Part shown: positions 1 to 10,544 of the stretch, piece by piece
Layout of the letters: the number at the start of each line of letters is the position of its first letter
Position numbering within the stretch: position 1 is the stretch's first letter
DNA from: Diphasiastrum complanatum
Lineage: Eukaryota > Streptophyta > Lycopodiopsida > Lycopodiales > Lycopodiaceae
Assembly: GCA_029204225.1 (NCBI GenBank)
Contig: CM055100.1
Location: forward strand, 56,842,128 to 56,906,127
Direction of reading: 5' to 3'
Length of the DNA stretch: 64,000 bases
The notes under the pieces: generated by a model
Databases searched by the model: none
Told to the model about the DNA's origin: nothing
What the model saw: only the letters and a program-made list of their open reading frames with translations
Position numbers and translations under genes: made by a program

Positions 1-1
1 C

Positions 2-3000
2 GACCTTGCCACTGGTACACCCAACGCCACCGCCCCCACCGTCGCATCTGCACCCGCCACTGCCGCTGCATCCGCACCCGCCAGTACTCCCCATGGATCC
101 ACGGCCTCCACTGCTACACCTACGCGTCTGCCATCACCGTCAGATCTGCATGGCCCGTCTACATCCTCCGCTTCCGCACTTGCACCTATGCCACCACCTC
201 CACATCTGCATCGTCCATCCGCATCCTCCCAGCCATCCACATCCCGAGGCACCAGACAGATGTCCATGCTGGGATCTTTCAGAGAGGGGTAGCACAGAGA
301 GGCCACCAGGACCATAGCACAGATGTTCTATGACCTGAACCTCCCCTTTATCATGGCATCATCCCGCATCTTTCGAGAGGCTATCTCGAAAGTGGCAGTC
401 TGCGGGCCCGGCTACACACCACCCACAGCCGACGCACTACAAGGCCCTTTGCTCCAGTTCAATCAGAGAGAGACTGGCCGCACTGCACGAGGCTTGGGAT
501 AGATACGGTTGTTCCATCATGGCTGATGGGTGGACTGATCATCGCAGACGTCCACTCATCAACATGATTGTTTCTAGTTGTTACAGTTCCATGTTCTTGC
601 GCAGCATCGACGCCTCCGAGGTAAGGAGAGTGCATTCGGCCGAGTACATTTACGGCATCATTCGAGCAGCAATAGAGGAGGTCGAACCACAACGCGTTGT
701 CCAGGTATAATATTCTTTCATTAGTTGCTTGCTCATTTGCTGCTTGATGTTGATACAATAGTTTTGCGTAGTTTTCGATTGATTGCAATGTGTTTCCGAG
801 CTATGAACTGATCGTGTGAATGTATCGCGAAAGGTTGTGACGGACAATGCGTCCAACTGCCGCGGTATGGGGGAGGTTCTTATGGCAGACTACCCCTCCA
901 TTGTGTGGACGCCATGCGCCGCACACTCACTGGACCTCCTCCTGCATTCCATCGGGCGCCTGCCTTGGGTCAGTGACATTCTCACAAGGGCACTTGCGGT
1001 CGTGGACTTCGTCACATGCAAGCGCCGCATGACGGCGCTTTTCCGCACATTCAGCAAGTAGGCTGCCACTTACTTTTTGGCTCGTCAAGATGCTCTCTTT
1101 TTTTGGCTCGTTTCATGTGTGCCTCTCATTCCGTTTGTCAATGCAGGCTCGACTTGAAGAAGCCCGCTCGCACCCGCTTCGCCTACCAGTTCATCATGCT
1201 TGAGCAACTACACAAGCTCAAGGGTGAATTGCGGCACATGGCCACTTCGGCAGAGTTCACCGCCATGGACCTGTCCACGACCCCAGAGGGCTTGGCCTTC
1301 CACGACATCTTATTCATGGAGCCTTTCTGGGTGGATATGCAGCAGCTGATGGACATCATGCGCCCCATCTACTCTGTTCTGAGGCTCGTTGATCGCGAGG
1401 GGTGCACGATGGGCCTCATCTACGAGTTCATGGACCGCATAGGCGAGTCTCTCCAGCGTTCCGAGCTGGACCTTGCCAGGTATAATTTTTTTCTGTCTCA
1501 CCATCCTTACTTCCATTTCGCACTCTGTTTCGTCTTGCTGTCGCAACACGATGGTATGTAACTGTTGCCTCCGCGTGATTTGGTCCACAAGTTGGAGCCT
1601 ATCAGGCGCTTGTGGCAGCGGTGATGGGAGAAGTTTCACCGGCCCATTCACAATGTGGCCCACATACTGCATCCGCTTTTTCAGAGCGAGAGGCAGTACG
1701 ACGATGCAGAGCTGCGTGCGGACTGGTTCGCATACATCCGCCTCCTCAGCAGCGACACTGGGTTCCGCAGCAGGCTCGAGGTGCAGAGGCTCAATTACAG
1801 GTAAACTCTTGATCTATCGTACGTTGTCGTTCGTTCAATTTCCCTGCGCGGGCTCAAGTGTACTCAAGCATATCGTTGCTCAACTGCAGGCACTCACTGG
1901 GGCTGTTCAGCAAGGACCTTGCACGTGTTCGAGAGAACTTGCCTGTATCATGGTGGGAGAGCTACGGCGCCGGGCAGCCAGACCTGAGGACGCTCGCGCT
2001 CCGAGTCCTTTCACAAGTATGTTGTCTGATCTCATTCATCCAACCAGTTTTCACATTTTCTCTACAAGGTCGGTACTCACTCGAGTTGTTGCCAATTAAT
2101 GCAGGACTGTTCTGCTTGCGTGTGCGAGCGGAACTGGTCAGCGTTCAGCCTTGTTCACACGAACAGGCGAAACCGTCTGACGACGGAGCGGAGCAATGAC
2201 TTGGTGTACTGCAACACCAACACCAGAGTGGTTCGACGCATCACAGAGAGCATGAGGGCAGGAGGCGCACACGCCCTACTGCTGCAGGTATATTTCGTTG
2301 CTCTGTCGTTTTGCTTTCGTATTGGTTTGAGACATTCAGTTTAATGCCCTCACGGTTGCTTCGGCTATTCTCACGAATGATTGACTTGTGCAGGTCAATC
2401 CCGATGAGTGCCTGGTTGCAGCGGCAGATCATGAGCCAGAGGTTGATCCGGACGATGCTATTCGGCGTGCTCTGCGGGGTGAGCCCGAGGATGATGCCGA
2501 TGCCGATGCCGATGAGACCACCACCCTCCCTGCTGACGTTCCATTTCCCTCTGATGATGATGAGCCCACATATGATTCAGACGAGACGGTCGACCTAGCA
2601 GGGGATTGTCCACGTGCCCCACCCAGTACCCCCGCATCACGCCCCCTTTCAGATGATGGCTGGTCAGAGTTTGCGAGAGAGACAGAGGCTGCTGCCCGGA
2701 GACAGATAGCGCAGAGACAACTCAGAGCATCACAGGCAGGCAGTTCCTCCCAGAGACCCCCCCGTGGCAGAGGGAGACCCCTAGGCAGGAGTGTACCACA
2801 GAGGGTTCCTTCCGGCAGACCCAGAGGCAGGCCAGCCAAGAGGGGACACACCGATGATTTTTCTAGTCGTCTCTTGGCAGGCGTTGGCCCAGACCTAGAG
2901 GAGTCCCATATGCCTCCAGACTCCGAACCAGACTTTGTGTTTGACACCCCTGCAGATGCATCTGGCACGCAGAGGGATGATTTGTTTAGCGCAGACTTGT

Positions 3001-3002
3001 AG
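2..3002 (+). pseudogene. hAT-superfamily transposase-like gene (DUF659 + dimerisation region), decayed, 5' end outside window
   Basis: Transposase of the hAT class, acting on DNA in the nucleus. Exons that splice well: to 704, 834-1057, 1147-1479, about 1592-1800, 1890-2016, 2105-2287, 2394-3002. In order they encode an Ala/Pro/Ser-rich N-terminal stretch, a DUF659/RNase H-like core (SIMADGWTD, VVTDNASNC, WTPCAAHSLDLLL, TRFAYQFI, MGLIYEFMDR), the hAT dimerisation region (CERNWSAFSLVHTNRRNRL, NDLVY) and an acidic tail with GRGRP and GRPRGRPAKRG, which look like AT-hooks. Lesions: a TAG near 287, a frame change near 440-475 and a TGA near 1621 just before WEKFHRP. The exon 3/4 junction also does not keep phase. 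Splice sites otherwise match GT-AG. The zinc-finger end and terminal repeats are not visible. The family call is firm; exact exon 4 borders are not. Confidence 0.85.
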
Positions 3003-3162
3003 ATACTGATACACATTTTAGCATCATGTACAGTGGCATCAGATGTGATGTATATAATTTTTTACAGTCTATTTCTATCATGGCTGATTTATCGTGGTTG
3101 CTTACAAATGGTTAGCTCTGTGAAGTTTGAATGGTTAGTCAAAAATGGTTTGCTCCGTGCAA

Positions 3163-3164
<2 letters not shown>

Positions 3165-3205
<41 letters not shown>
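3165..3205. repeat. (GA)n microsatellite
   Basis: About 40 bp of uninterrupted GA dinucleotides just downstream of the hAT-like gene. It is the first of five GA tracts in the window. Confidence 0.97.
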
Positions 3206-3207
<2 letters not shown>

Positions 3208-3477
3208 AGCACATCTGCATCTCATTCAAACATTTACCATAAGACCCTAAACCCGACACCCCAACAAATGGCAAAGTTAACACAACACCCCAAACCCTAA
3301 CAAATCACCCTAAACCCACAACCCCACAGCCATAACCATCAAAAAAGCCACAAGCATAATCATCATCCATAAACATCATCAACCCCACCCACGTCCTCAT
3401 TGTGTCGTAGGCTTTGCACCACAGGTATGTGCAGATTCAACATCAAAGCTGCACTTTTGCAGCATACACTGAAACCT

Positions 3478-4262
3478 GCGTAGAATGTATCAATGGTCCA
3501 GGAATACAGGCGCGGGGTTTCGTGGAGCAGGTACGTACTCAAGGGACCGAGCCTGGCTCGATTCGGGTGTCGTCTGGTCAAAAATGGCCATTCGACGGGA
3601 TAGAAACGCAATTAGGTCAATCCAAATGGACTAGTTCTGCAGCTATCTGTCCGACGATCCCGTTTCTCCAAGCACTACAGGGAGTGAATGGTCACCAGTC
3701 GAGTGGATGGTCATCATAACTGTGTCATTCACTACCGGGAACCAGAAGACCTACTGGCTGGCCCGACGATGAGGGACCCTGTCCCGGACCATGGGAAGTT
3801 GTTCTTCGGTGAAGTTGATTCCAATCCGGTGCGTTTCCTCGCCCACGCCAGCTCGGTCAAAGGGGAGCAGGTCCGAGGACTGTGAGGGCACGTAGCTGCA
3901 GCTCCGGTAGTCGCCCCATTATCTCTCGCTGGCTCTCGTGAAATCCTCCTTCTAGCTTCCGTTTGTTGTGTCGGCGGACATCACCAGGACATGCTCCGAC
4001 TAGTTGCCCACGTGACGTCGACCCTAAACCCTAAACCCTAAATCTATCTCATCACGTAGGCCATGGTACTGTGTAGAACGCATCATCGGTCCAGGAATAC
4101 AGTCCACAGGTTCGTGATCCCGATACGAACCCAAGGGATCGAGCCTGGCTCGATTCGGGTATCGTTCGGTCAAAATGGCCCTTCGACTGGCGAGAAGCGC
4201 AATTAGGTCAAGCGAAATGGACTGGTTTTGCAACTCTCCGTCCGACGGCCCCGTTTCTCCAA
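3478..4262 (+). repeat. Pair of diverged direct repeats (about 190 bp each)
   Basis: Copy A (about 3478-3668) and copy B (about 4073-4262) share TGGTCCAGGAATACAG, GAGCCTGGCTCGATTCGGGT, a run beginning GGTCAAAAATGGCC, and a CCGTTTCTCC end. They lie about 595 bp apart in the same orientation and differ at many sites, so the duplication is old. Reading frames in them are short and not conserved between copies. I see no gene in 3003-4640. Confidence 0.75.
4022..4042 (+). repeat. Short interstitial telomere-like repeat (CCCTAAA x3)
   Basis: Three perfect CCCTAAA units lie in tandem. Looser CCCTAAA-like units also occur in 3244-3320. The unit is the Arabidopsis-type plant telomere repeat. Three copies are far too few for a telomere; this is an interstitial or telo-box-like site between the two direct-repeat copies. 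Confidence 0.85.
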
Positions 4263-4640
4263 ACGGGATCCGTTTCGGGTGCCGTCTGTTTCGGCCAGTG
4301 GACAACCTCGATATGAACCTGTGGGAACAAACAGGACGAGGAAACGATCGACGGTCGGGCCGCATCGTCCGTCCGAAGTTCAACGTTAAACAGGGCTTCA
4401 GAGACACTTTGTTCGGTCGGGGCCTGAAAACTGGGAGATGTTTCCGAGCCCCCGTGTTGGTACGCAAAATTTCGACATCATATTGTAGCAAGTTGGAGTA
4501 GTGCCATAACTAATTAGTAAGCTGTTGAAGTTCATCCGGGAAAAAACCGATCCCCTAAACCGAGTCACAATAGTGTATAGCTTGTCACTCTTTTGGTGAG
4601 CCCTAATTTCCCCCAGAGACTTCTGCTCCTGAGAGCTTGT

Positions 4641-5034
4641 TGACAAATTCCAAGGCCTAGCTATGGAGTATCATAAAAGCATAGTAAGCACACTATGAAA
4701 GCTTCAAAAAAACAGCTATGGAGTAGAACACAAAAGCAAGAGAGAGAGGACTTCAAAGCTCACACAACATGAATGAATATTCAAAGTGTAGTAGGGCGTG
4801 GAAACCCCTCCAAAGTTTGGGCTACATATAGCATGTTATGTATAGAGGTGGTGTCTTGCTAATTCTAGCTCTAGAACCCACATGGGTCCTTAACCTACTT
4901 GATTTACTTGCCTAATTAGCACAAGTGGGGTGTACTTTGTACATAAATGTTTTACCCCCATGTCTTATGCACAACTTACAAGTTACAAGTATACAAGCCT
5001 TCCTTAAGGGGCAGAATAGGCATTTATTTCAACA
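4641..5034 (-). repeat. Copia-1 3' LTR
   Basis: 394 bp, beginning TGACAAATTCC and ending TTTCAACA on the plus strand (TG...CA ends). It matches 9588-9977 nearly throughout. It is preceded by target duplication CTTGT. Confidence 0.95.
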
Positions 5035-6603
5035 CCCGCCCTCAATGGCTATTTTGTTCATACCAACACCTAGCATGCTACGAAACTTTTCAAATTTTTT
5101 TCTACTAAGTGCCTTAGTAAAGATATCTGCTGCTTGTTCGTTGGTATCACAGTACTCGGACTGAATTTCTCCCCTTTGTATCTTCTCTCGTAAGAAGTGT
5201 TGATCCACCTCAATATGCTTCGTACGAGCATGGTACACAGGATTTTTGGCAAGCTGGATGCAACTCTGGCTGTCACACTGAAGAATAGTAGGACCATCCT
5301 GTGGAATCTGCACCTCCCCAAGAAGTCTCCTGAGCCATATTGCCTCGCAGGCAGCTTTTGCCGCTGCCCTGTACTCAGCCTCTGTCGATGATAAGGTAAC
5401 TGTGGGCTGTTTCTTGCTACACCAAGAAATGGCCCCTAAACCAAGGTTGAAAGTGTAGCCTGTGGTCGACTTTCGATCATCCCTATCACCTGCCCAATCC
5501 GAATCGGTAAAGCCTCCAAGCTGAAGCTTTCCGTCATCTGTGTACTCAATCCCATAGCAAGTTGTCCCTTTAACATACCTCAAAACCCTCTTGGCTGCTC
5601 TCCAATGTGCTTCAGTTGGAGAACTCATGAACTGGCTTGCCACACCAACCGCATAGGAAATGTCTGGTCTCGTAGTGGTGAGATAAATCAGGCTACCCAC
5701 AAGCTGCCTATAAAGAGTCTCGTCCACAAAAGGAGTGCCATCATCTCTGGATGGCTTACTGCTAGTATCAATGGGCGTGGAAACGGGTTTGCAATCCTGC
5801 ATGTTGAACCTGTTCAAGACTTCACATGCATAGTTAGCTTGGGAAATAAACACACAGTTTTCCTTTTTCCAAACCTCCAAGCCAAGACAATAGTGGATTA
5901 AGCCCAAATCCTTCATCTCGAACTCATTTGATAAATGAGCCTTCACCTTTTCAATAAGCTGCCCATTGTTACCCGTGATTACCAAGTCATCCACATAGAG
6001 AACTATCAAAACAATGTTCCCATCTTCCTCCTTCACGAACAGGTTGCAATCCGACTGACTCTTTATGAATTGCTCCTTGGCAAAATAGTCGTCAATACGA
6101 CTATACCAGGCCCTGGGTGCCTGCTTCAAACCATATAAGGCCTTCTTAAGCCTGCATACCATACTTTCCTTGCCCTTAGCCTCAAAACCTTGTGGCTGTT
6201 CCATGTAGACTTCTTCAGCCAACTGTCCATTAAGAAAAGTACTCTTCACGTCCATTTGATGGACCTCCCAACCAAAAAATGCAGCCAATGCTAAAACCAA
6301 CCTGATAGACGTCATCTTAGCTACCGGTGCAAACGTCTCATCATAGTCCAAGCCCTCCTTCTGTGCATAGCCTTTAGCAACCAGCCTTGCCTTATGCTTT
6401 TCGATGCTCCCATCCGATTTGTATTTGGTCCTGTAGACCCACTTACAGCCAATAGGACGCTTCCCTTTTGGTAACTTCACCAAATCCCATGTATCATTCT
6501 TGAGAATGGAGTCGTACTCCTCTTGCATAGCATGTTGCCATACCTTCTCATCTGCTGCCTCAACGAATGTATGCGGATCTTGTGAATCCAAAATAGTAGT
6601 CAT
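5029..6603 (-). CDS. Copia-1 reverse transcriptase-RNase H part of pol
   Basis: A 524-residue frame holding the copia reverse transcriptase and RNase H, which copy element RNA into DNA in cytoplasmic particles. Visible motifs are WDLVKLPKGKRPIGCKWVYR at the RT start, FAPVAKMTSIR, DVKSTFLNG, ALYGLKQAPRAWY, the catalytic YVDD in LIVLYVDDLVITG (about residue 205) and TRPDISYAVG. RNase H follows with DSDWAGD, SSTEAEYRAA and HIEVDQHFLRE. The displayed ATG is not a biological start. The frame is a continuation of the polyprotein, cut off from the upstream part by a one-base frame change near 6605-6625. The frame runs to the polypurine tract and overlaps the 3' LTR by 6 bp. Confidence 0.93.
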   Translation of the reverse strand: MTTILDSQDPHTFVEAADEKVWQHAMQEEYDSILKNDTWDLVKLPKGKRPIGCKWVYRTKYKSDGSIEKHKARLVAKGYAQKEGLDYDETFAPVAKMTSIRLVLALAAFFGWEVHQMDVKSTFLNGQLAEEVYMEQPQGFEAKGKESMVCRLKKALYGLKQAPRAWYSRIDDYFAKEQFIKSQSDCNLFVKEEDGNIVLIVLYVDDLVITGNNGQLIEKVKAHLSNEFEMKDLGLIHYCLGLEVWKKENCVFISQANYACEVLNRFNMQDCKPVSTPIDTSSKPSRDDGTPFVDETLYRQLVGSLIYLTTTRPDISYAVGVASQFMSSPTEAHWRAAKRVLRYVKGTTCYGIEYTDDGKLQLGGFTDSDWAGDRDDRKSTTGYTFNLGLGAISWCSKKQPTVTLSSTEAEYRAAAKAACEAIWLRRLLGEVQIPQDGPTILQCDSQSCIQLAKNPVYHARTKHIEVDQHFLREKIQRGEIQSEYCDTNEQAADIFTKALSRKKFEKFRSMLGVGMNKIAIEGGC

Positions 6604-6836
6604 AAGTGCATAGTTTGTCTCCTGGTGTGTTGCTGGGCTTTCCTTTGAGACCTCCTAGCCCCTGGATTGCTGCTCTCTCCCTCATCCAATATCAAACCAT
6701 CCTGCACAGTTTGCCAATACCACTTGGGAAACTTCTTCCTTGCAGTTGGTGATGAAGACGGTGAATAGGACTCAACAGATTTGCCCCTTTCCTTCCGCTT
6801 CCTAGCCTCCTCGGATTCTTCCTCTTTGTCACTCAT
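6600..6836 (-). CDS. Copia-1 integrase-RT linker segment
   Basis: A 78-codon charged, Ser-rich stretch (SDKEEESEEARKRKERG, RRSQRKA) typical of the low-complexity linker between copia integrase and RT. It is in the same frame as the upstream gag-int reading frame and is separated from it only by the TAG at 6846-6848. It runs out of frame near 6605-6625, where the RT frame takes over. It is best read as part of one broken polyprotein, not an independent gene. Confidence 0.8.
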   Translation of the reverse strand: MSDKEEESEEARKRKERGKSVESYSPSSSPTARKKFPKWYWQTVQDGLILDEGESSNPGARRSQRKAQQHTRRQTMHL

Positions 6837-6845
6837 ATGATCATC

Positions 6846-9212
6846 CTAAGGCTCCCCAATATATGGATGTGGGTCATCAAGTATTGGCACAAATTCACTT
6901 GTACCATCCTCCATCTCAAGTTCCTCTATAGAAGGCGTTTGATCTTCTTCAAAGATCACATCTCGACTTATGATCCTCTTCTTGCTAGTAAGATCGTAAA
7001 GTCTGTAAGCTTTGCTTTCTTCACTGTATCCCAAGAAAATACACTTTGCTGATTTTGCATCTAGCTTCTTCCTGTTATCCTTGGGAATATGGGCATAGGC
7101 CGTACAACCAGACACTCGCAAAGCACCTACCTTGGGCTTAATGCCGCTAAATGCCTCTTCTGGAGTCTTGCCTGCCACAGCTTTTGTTGGACTTCTATTC
7201 AACAGAAAAAACACTATTGTGTGCATTGCCTCGCCCCAAAAAGAGTTGGGCAACCCCTTTGCCTTGAGCATGCACCTTGCACACTCCACAATAGTTCGGT
7301 TCTTTCTCTCTGCTACGCCATTTTGCTGAGGGGTATGAGGAGCTGTAAGCTGCCTTTTGATCCCATTGGCCTTGCAGAATTCCACAAATTCTGTCTTAAT
7401 GAACTCTCCACCACCGTCTGACCTGAGTATCTTTATCTTCTTTCCTGAATGTTCTTCTACCAAAGCTTTGAAATGCAGGAAGTACTTGAATGCTTCAGAT
7501 TTTAACTTCAAGAAATAAATCCAAATCTTGCATGAGAAGTCATCAATAAAGGTCATAAAGTAATATGCCCCCCTTGCAGATTTTGTTTGGGTTGGCCCCC
7601 ACAAATCTGAATGTATCAAGTCAAGTATGCCTGCTGCCCTGGTGGTGCTTCCCTTGGGAAACTTATGTCTTTGTTGTTTTCCCATAGCGCAAGCCTCGCA
7701 AACTGAAGAGCTTGGCTTAACAACTGGAAGCCCCTCCACCATATGATGCTGGTTCAACACCTGCATGCTTTGGTAGCCAAGATGTCCATACCTCTCATGC
7801 CACAACCTATCCACATCACTTCCTTTTGATGTATAAGCATGCCGACTAGGGATAGAAGTGTATAACCTGTATAGATTATCTTCCTGCAATACTTTGGCCA
7901 CAACCTTCATATTATCACTCAAGTCCAACACAAGACAAGAAGTAGCATCAAATTCTACTTTCATATTTTGTTGAGTGATAGATCCTACTGAAAGAAGATT
8001 TTTAGCAAGTCCTGGTACATATAAGACATTCTTAATGACTTTGACTTCTCCTGATGGAAGCTTTACAGGTACTGTGCCCTTTCCCTTGACCTTGTGTGTT
8101 GAGTTGTCACCTAGGCACACCTCTTGTCCATCACTAATCCCCACAAAGGTATCAAACCAATCCCTATGAGGGGTCATGTGCTTTGAAGCACCTGAGTCAA
8201 TGTACCAACCACCTGTCGTAGCTTGTGAAGCCAATGCAACAGAGAATAACTCAGCTTGCCTTATGTCACTCTGCTCCTCTCTTGCAACACTCTCAACAAC
8301 ATTTCCTCCTTGCTTCTTTGTGCCCTTCTTTTGGTCCGCAAGCTTCTTCCTGCACTCAAAAGCAAAGTGTCCATATTTACCACAGTAATTGCAATTCCCC
8401 TTCCTTCGAGGTGTGGAAGAAGTATTCGAGGAGGATTGTGCTTCTGACATCTGCAAGTTCTCCATTCCTTGCTCAAGTGTTTGTGGTGCTCCTTTGTTCT
8501 TGCCTTTACCTTTCTTCTTATCCTTAGCTGGATTTTGCTTCTTCTTAGAAGCAAAGGCATGCTCCTGGAAATCTTCCCTCTTGGAGAGATTAACTCTCCT
8601 CATCTCCTCCTGTAACAAGAGACCATAGACTTCTTCATAGGTAGGGATCTTCTCTCTCACTGATATCATCATCACAAAGTTCTGATAAGCATATGACAAG
8701 CTATTCAGAACTATTGGCACCAACTCTTTGTCAGCAATAGACTCTCCAAGTACAGAAAGCTGATATCTAATATCTTGAATCTTAGTAAGATGATCAGTAA
8801 CTGTCTCCCCTGTCTCCATTCTGAGAGTATACAACTTGTTCTTCAAGTAGAGAAACCTGGTTGTACTTGCTGTCTCATACAATGCACAAAGAATGTGCCA
8901 TGCATCCACAGGCCCTTTGGCTGACCTGATTAGAGGAATCACATTATCCCTCACTGACATGTTGATGATTCTGTGTGCCTTTTCCCCTCTCTTGATATAG
9001 TCCTTAAGTTCAAGTTCAGATGTTGGAACAGGCTCCTCACCTGTCACAAGCTTCCAACATTCTTTGTCTTCAAGAATGTTCTTGATCTTGAATTTCCATA
9101 TGCTAAAGTTAGTGCCATCAAGCCGGCTGGCTTCACTCAGCATGCTCTCTGCAAGACTAGACATAGCTGGATAGAAATAAAACACAAAAAGCAAACTGGG
9201 GTTTTTACCCAA
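6846..9212 (-). CDS. Copia-1 gag-protease-integrase part of the polyprotein
   Basis: A 788-residue frame. The likely true start is the internal Met 17 (MSSLAESML). Gag (UBN2-type) holds LDGTNFSIWKFKIK and LYLKNKLYTLRM. A CCHC zinc knuckle CNYCGKYGHFAFEC lies at 274-287. The aspartic protease signature is WYIDSGASKHMT, about residue 335. The integrase has its HHCC zinc region (HERYGHLGY...CEACAMGK) and DDE core (DLWGP, FIDDFS, RSDGGGEF, TPQQNGVAERKNRT). Gag packages RNA, PR cuts the polyprotein, and INT inserts the cDNA. The frame stops at TAG 6846-6848 within the linker, a likely loss-of-function stop because the same frame continues open for 78 codons. Confidence 0.94.
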   Translation of the reverse strand: MGKNPSLLFVFYFYPAMSSLAESMLSEASRLDGTNFSIWKFKIKNILEDKECWKLVTGEEPVPTSELELKDYIKRGEKAHRIINMSVRDNVIPLIRSAKGPVDAWHILCALYETASTTRFLYLKNKLYTLRMETGETVTDHLTKIQDIRYQLSVLGESIADKELVPIVLNSLSYAYQNFVMMISVREKIPTYEEVYGLLLQEEMRRVNLSKREDFQEHAFASKKKQNPAKDKKKGKGKNKGAPQTLEQGMENLQMSEAQSSSNTSSTPRRKGNCNYCGKYGHFAFECRKKLADQKKGTKKQGGNVVESVAREEQSDIRQAELFSVALASQATTGGWYIDSGASKHMTPHRDWFDTFVGISDGQEVCLGDNSTHKVKGKGTVPVKLPSGEVKVIKNVLYVPGLAKNLLSVGSITQQNMKVEFDATSCLVLDLSDNMKVVAKVLQEDNLYRLYTSIPSRHAYTSKGSDVDRLWHERYGHLGYQSMQVLNQHHMVEGLPVVKPSSSVCEACAMGKQQRHKFPKGSTTRAAGILDLIHSDLWGPTQTKSARGAYYFMTFIDDFSCKIWIYFLKLKSEAFKYFLHFKALVEEHSGKKIKILRSDGGGEFIKTEFVEFCKANGIKRQLTAPHTPQQNGVAERKNRTIVECARCMLKAKGLPNSFWGEAMHTIVFFLLNRSPTKAVAGKTPEEAFSGIKPKVGALRVSGCTAYAHIPKDNRKKLDAKSAKCIFLGYSEESKAYRLYDLTSKKRIISRDVIFEEDQTPSIEELEMEDGTSEFVPILDDPHPYIGEP

Positions 9213-9575
9213 CTAGGGTATGCAGCCACTTGCTCAATAACCCTCAGCTTCTGGATTTGAAACTATCCCCCTGTATGGCTGTCCTATCCATTGTCCAAGA
9301 TCCACTCAGAACTTTCACTGAAGTCCCCACTGTAGAAAGCGCCCTCCTACAGTCCTGGCTGTCCAAAAAGACTCAAAAAATTTTGTCCCAAATTAGAAAA
9401 TTTTTGGCTCCCTGTACTCCCCTTGCCAACAGTACTTCAACCATGCAGATAGCACAGAGATCAAATGCCCCTACAAAAAGTGCTCCCTCCTCAAAGGTAA
9501 GCTGCTCTCCAAGAATGGCAGGAATCTGATCAAAAACAGGTCCAAGCTTTCACCACACCACAGGCAACATAACCT

Positions 9576-9587
9576 GCTCTGATACCA
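9576..9587 (-). other. Copia-1 primer binding site (initiator tRNA-Met)
   Basis: Minus-strand TGGTATCAGAGC, complementary to the 3' end of plant initiator tRNA-Met and the usual copia PBS. It directly abuts the 5' LTR at 9588. Confidence 0.93.
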
Positions 9588-9977
9588 TAACAAATTCCAA
9601 GGCCTAGCTATGGAGTATCATAAAAGCATAGTAAGCACACTATGAAAGCTTCAGAAAACCAGCTATGGAGTAGAACACAAAAGCAAGAGAGAGAGGACTC
9701 CAAAGCTCACACAACATGAATGAATATTCAAAGTGTAGTAGGGCGTGGAAACCCCTCCAAAGTTTGGGCTACATATAGCATGTTATGTATAGAGGTGGTG
9801 TCTTGCTAATTCTAGCTCTAGAACCCACATGGGTCCTTAACCTACTTGATTTACTTGCCTAATTAGCACAAGTGGGGTGTACTTTGTACATAAATGTTTT
9901 GCCCCCATGTCTTATGCACAACTTACAAGTTACAAGTATACAAGCCTTTAGGGGTAAAATAGGCATTTATTTCAACA
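9588..9977 (-). repeat. Copia-1 5' LTR
   Basis: 390 bp matching 4641-5034, ending CAACA and followed by target duplication CTTGT. Its inner end is TA instead of TG, a single substitution. Confidence 0.95.
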
Positions 9978-9982
9978 CTTGT

Positions 9983-10544
9983 CACTCCTCTGGTGAGCGT
10001 TCACCTTTCCCCAATCCTCTGGCGAGCATTCACTTCTAAACCTTGGGGCAGTAATATGTTTGCCATACAAACCTTCACTTGAAACCACTCTCAGATCTTT
10101 CTTTGCCGCTTTTTTGGAGTTTAGTTCCCAATGAAGGTTCATAATAATTTATGAACTGCTCACTGGCCATGGTTGTTTAGTAATACTGAGGTTATGAGAG
10201 GCATGGCCCAGTGGTTAGGTCTGTTGCAAATATTTTTGCAGATTTTCGGTACTGTTTTCCTATTTTTTAACAGGAGGGGGCAGGTGGGTGACAGGCACCC
10301 TCTGATAATAAATTCCGGGGGAAAAACACGGGCCATAAATTGTTTTTATTTTGCTTTTGGGGTGGGGGGGCAGTGTAGGCAGGTGCCTGTATTTTTTTTT
10401 TTTTTTTTGAAAAAAAAAATCTTGAAAAAAATTGGACGCGTCGGCATCCCATGTGTATATATTGTCTCTCACGATGATCCTATACATAGGAATTAGGAGA
10501 CACGCGGAAGCACCCCTGGCGCGTCCGCGTCCGCCATCCGCTTA
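9983..10544. other. Non-coding flank with a possible tRNA-derived SINE head
   Basis: No gene. At 10200-10225 the text GGCATGGCCCAGTGGTTAGG fits the pol III A-box pattern TRGYNNANNGG (TGGCCCAGTGG). It is followed by G-rich then T-rich sequence (a T run near 10391-10408). I found no convincing B box, so the SINE reading is weak. Confidence 0.3.

Larger units (their letters stand above)
4641..9977 (-). mobile_element. Copia-1: nearly complete Ty1/copia LTR retrotransposon
   Basis: Complete structure read on the minus strand. 5' LTR 9588-9977, tRNA-Met PBS 9576-9587, gag-protease-integrase frame 9212-6846, linker frame 6836-6600, RT-RNase H frame 6603-5029, GA-rich polypurine tract next to 5035, 3' LTR 4641-5034. 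The flanks carry a 5-bp target duplication CTTGT (4636-4640 and 9978-9982). Domain order gag-PR-INT-RT-RH is the copia order. By eye the LTRs differ by about seven substitutions and one 4-bp indel, so the insertion is fairly recent. One in-frame TAG and one frameshift break the polyprotein, so this copy probably cannot move on its own. Confidence 0.95.

Noticed and set aside
459-788. Minus-strand frame at 459-788
   Set aside because: Lies over DUF659 coding text on the plus strand and has no motif.
2429-3016. 195-codon minus-strand frame opposite the hAT-like last exon
   Set aside because: Antisense to a well supported exon with phase-correct splice junction; composition mirrors the sense strand.
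5029-9212. Many plus-strand open stretches of 60-110 codons inside Copia-1
   Set aside because: They are antisense shadows of gag and pol with no motifs of their own.
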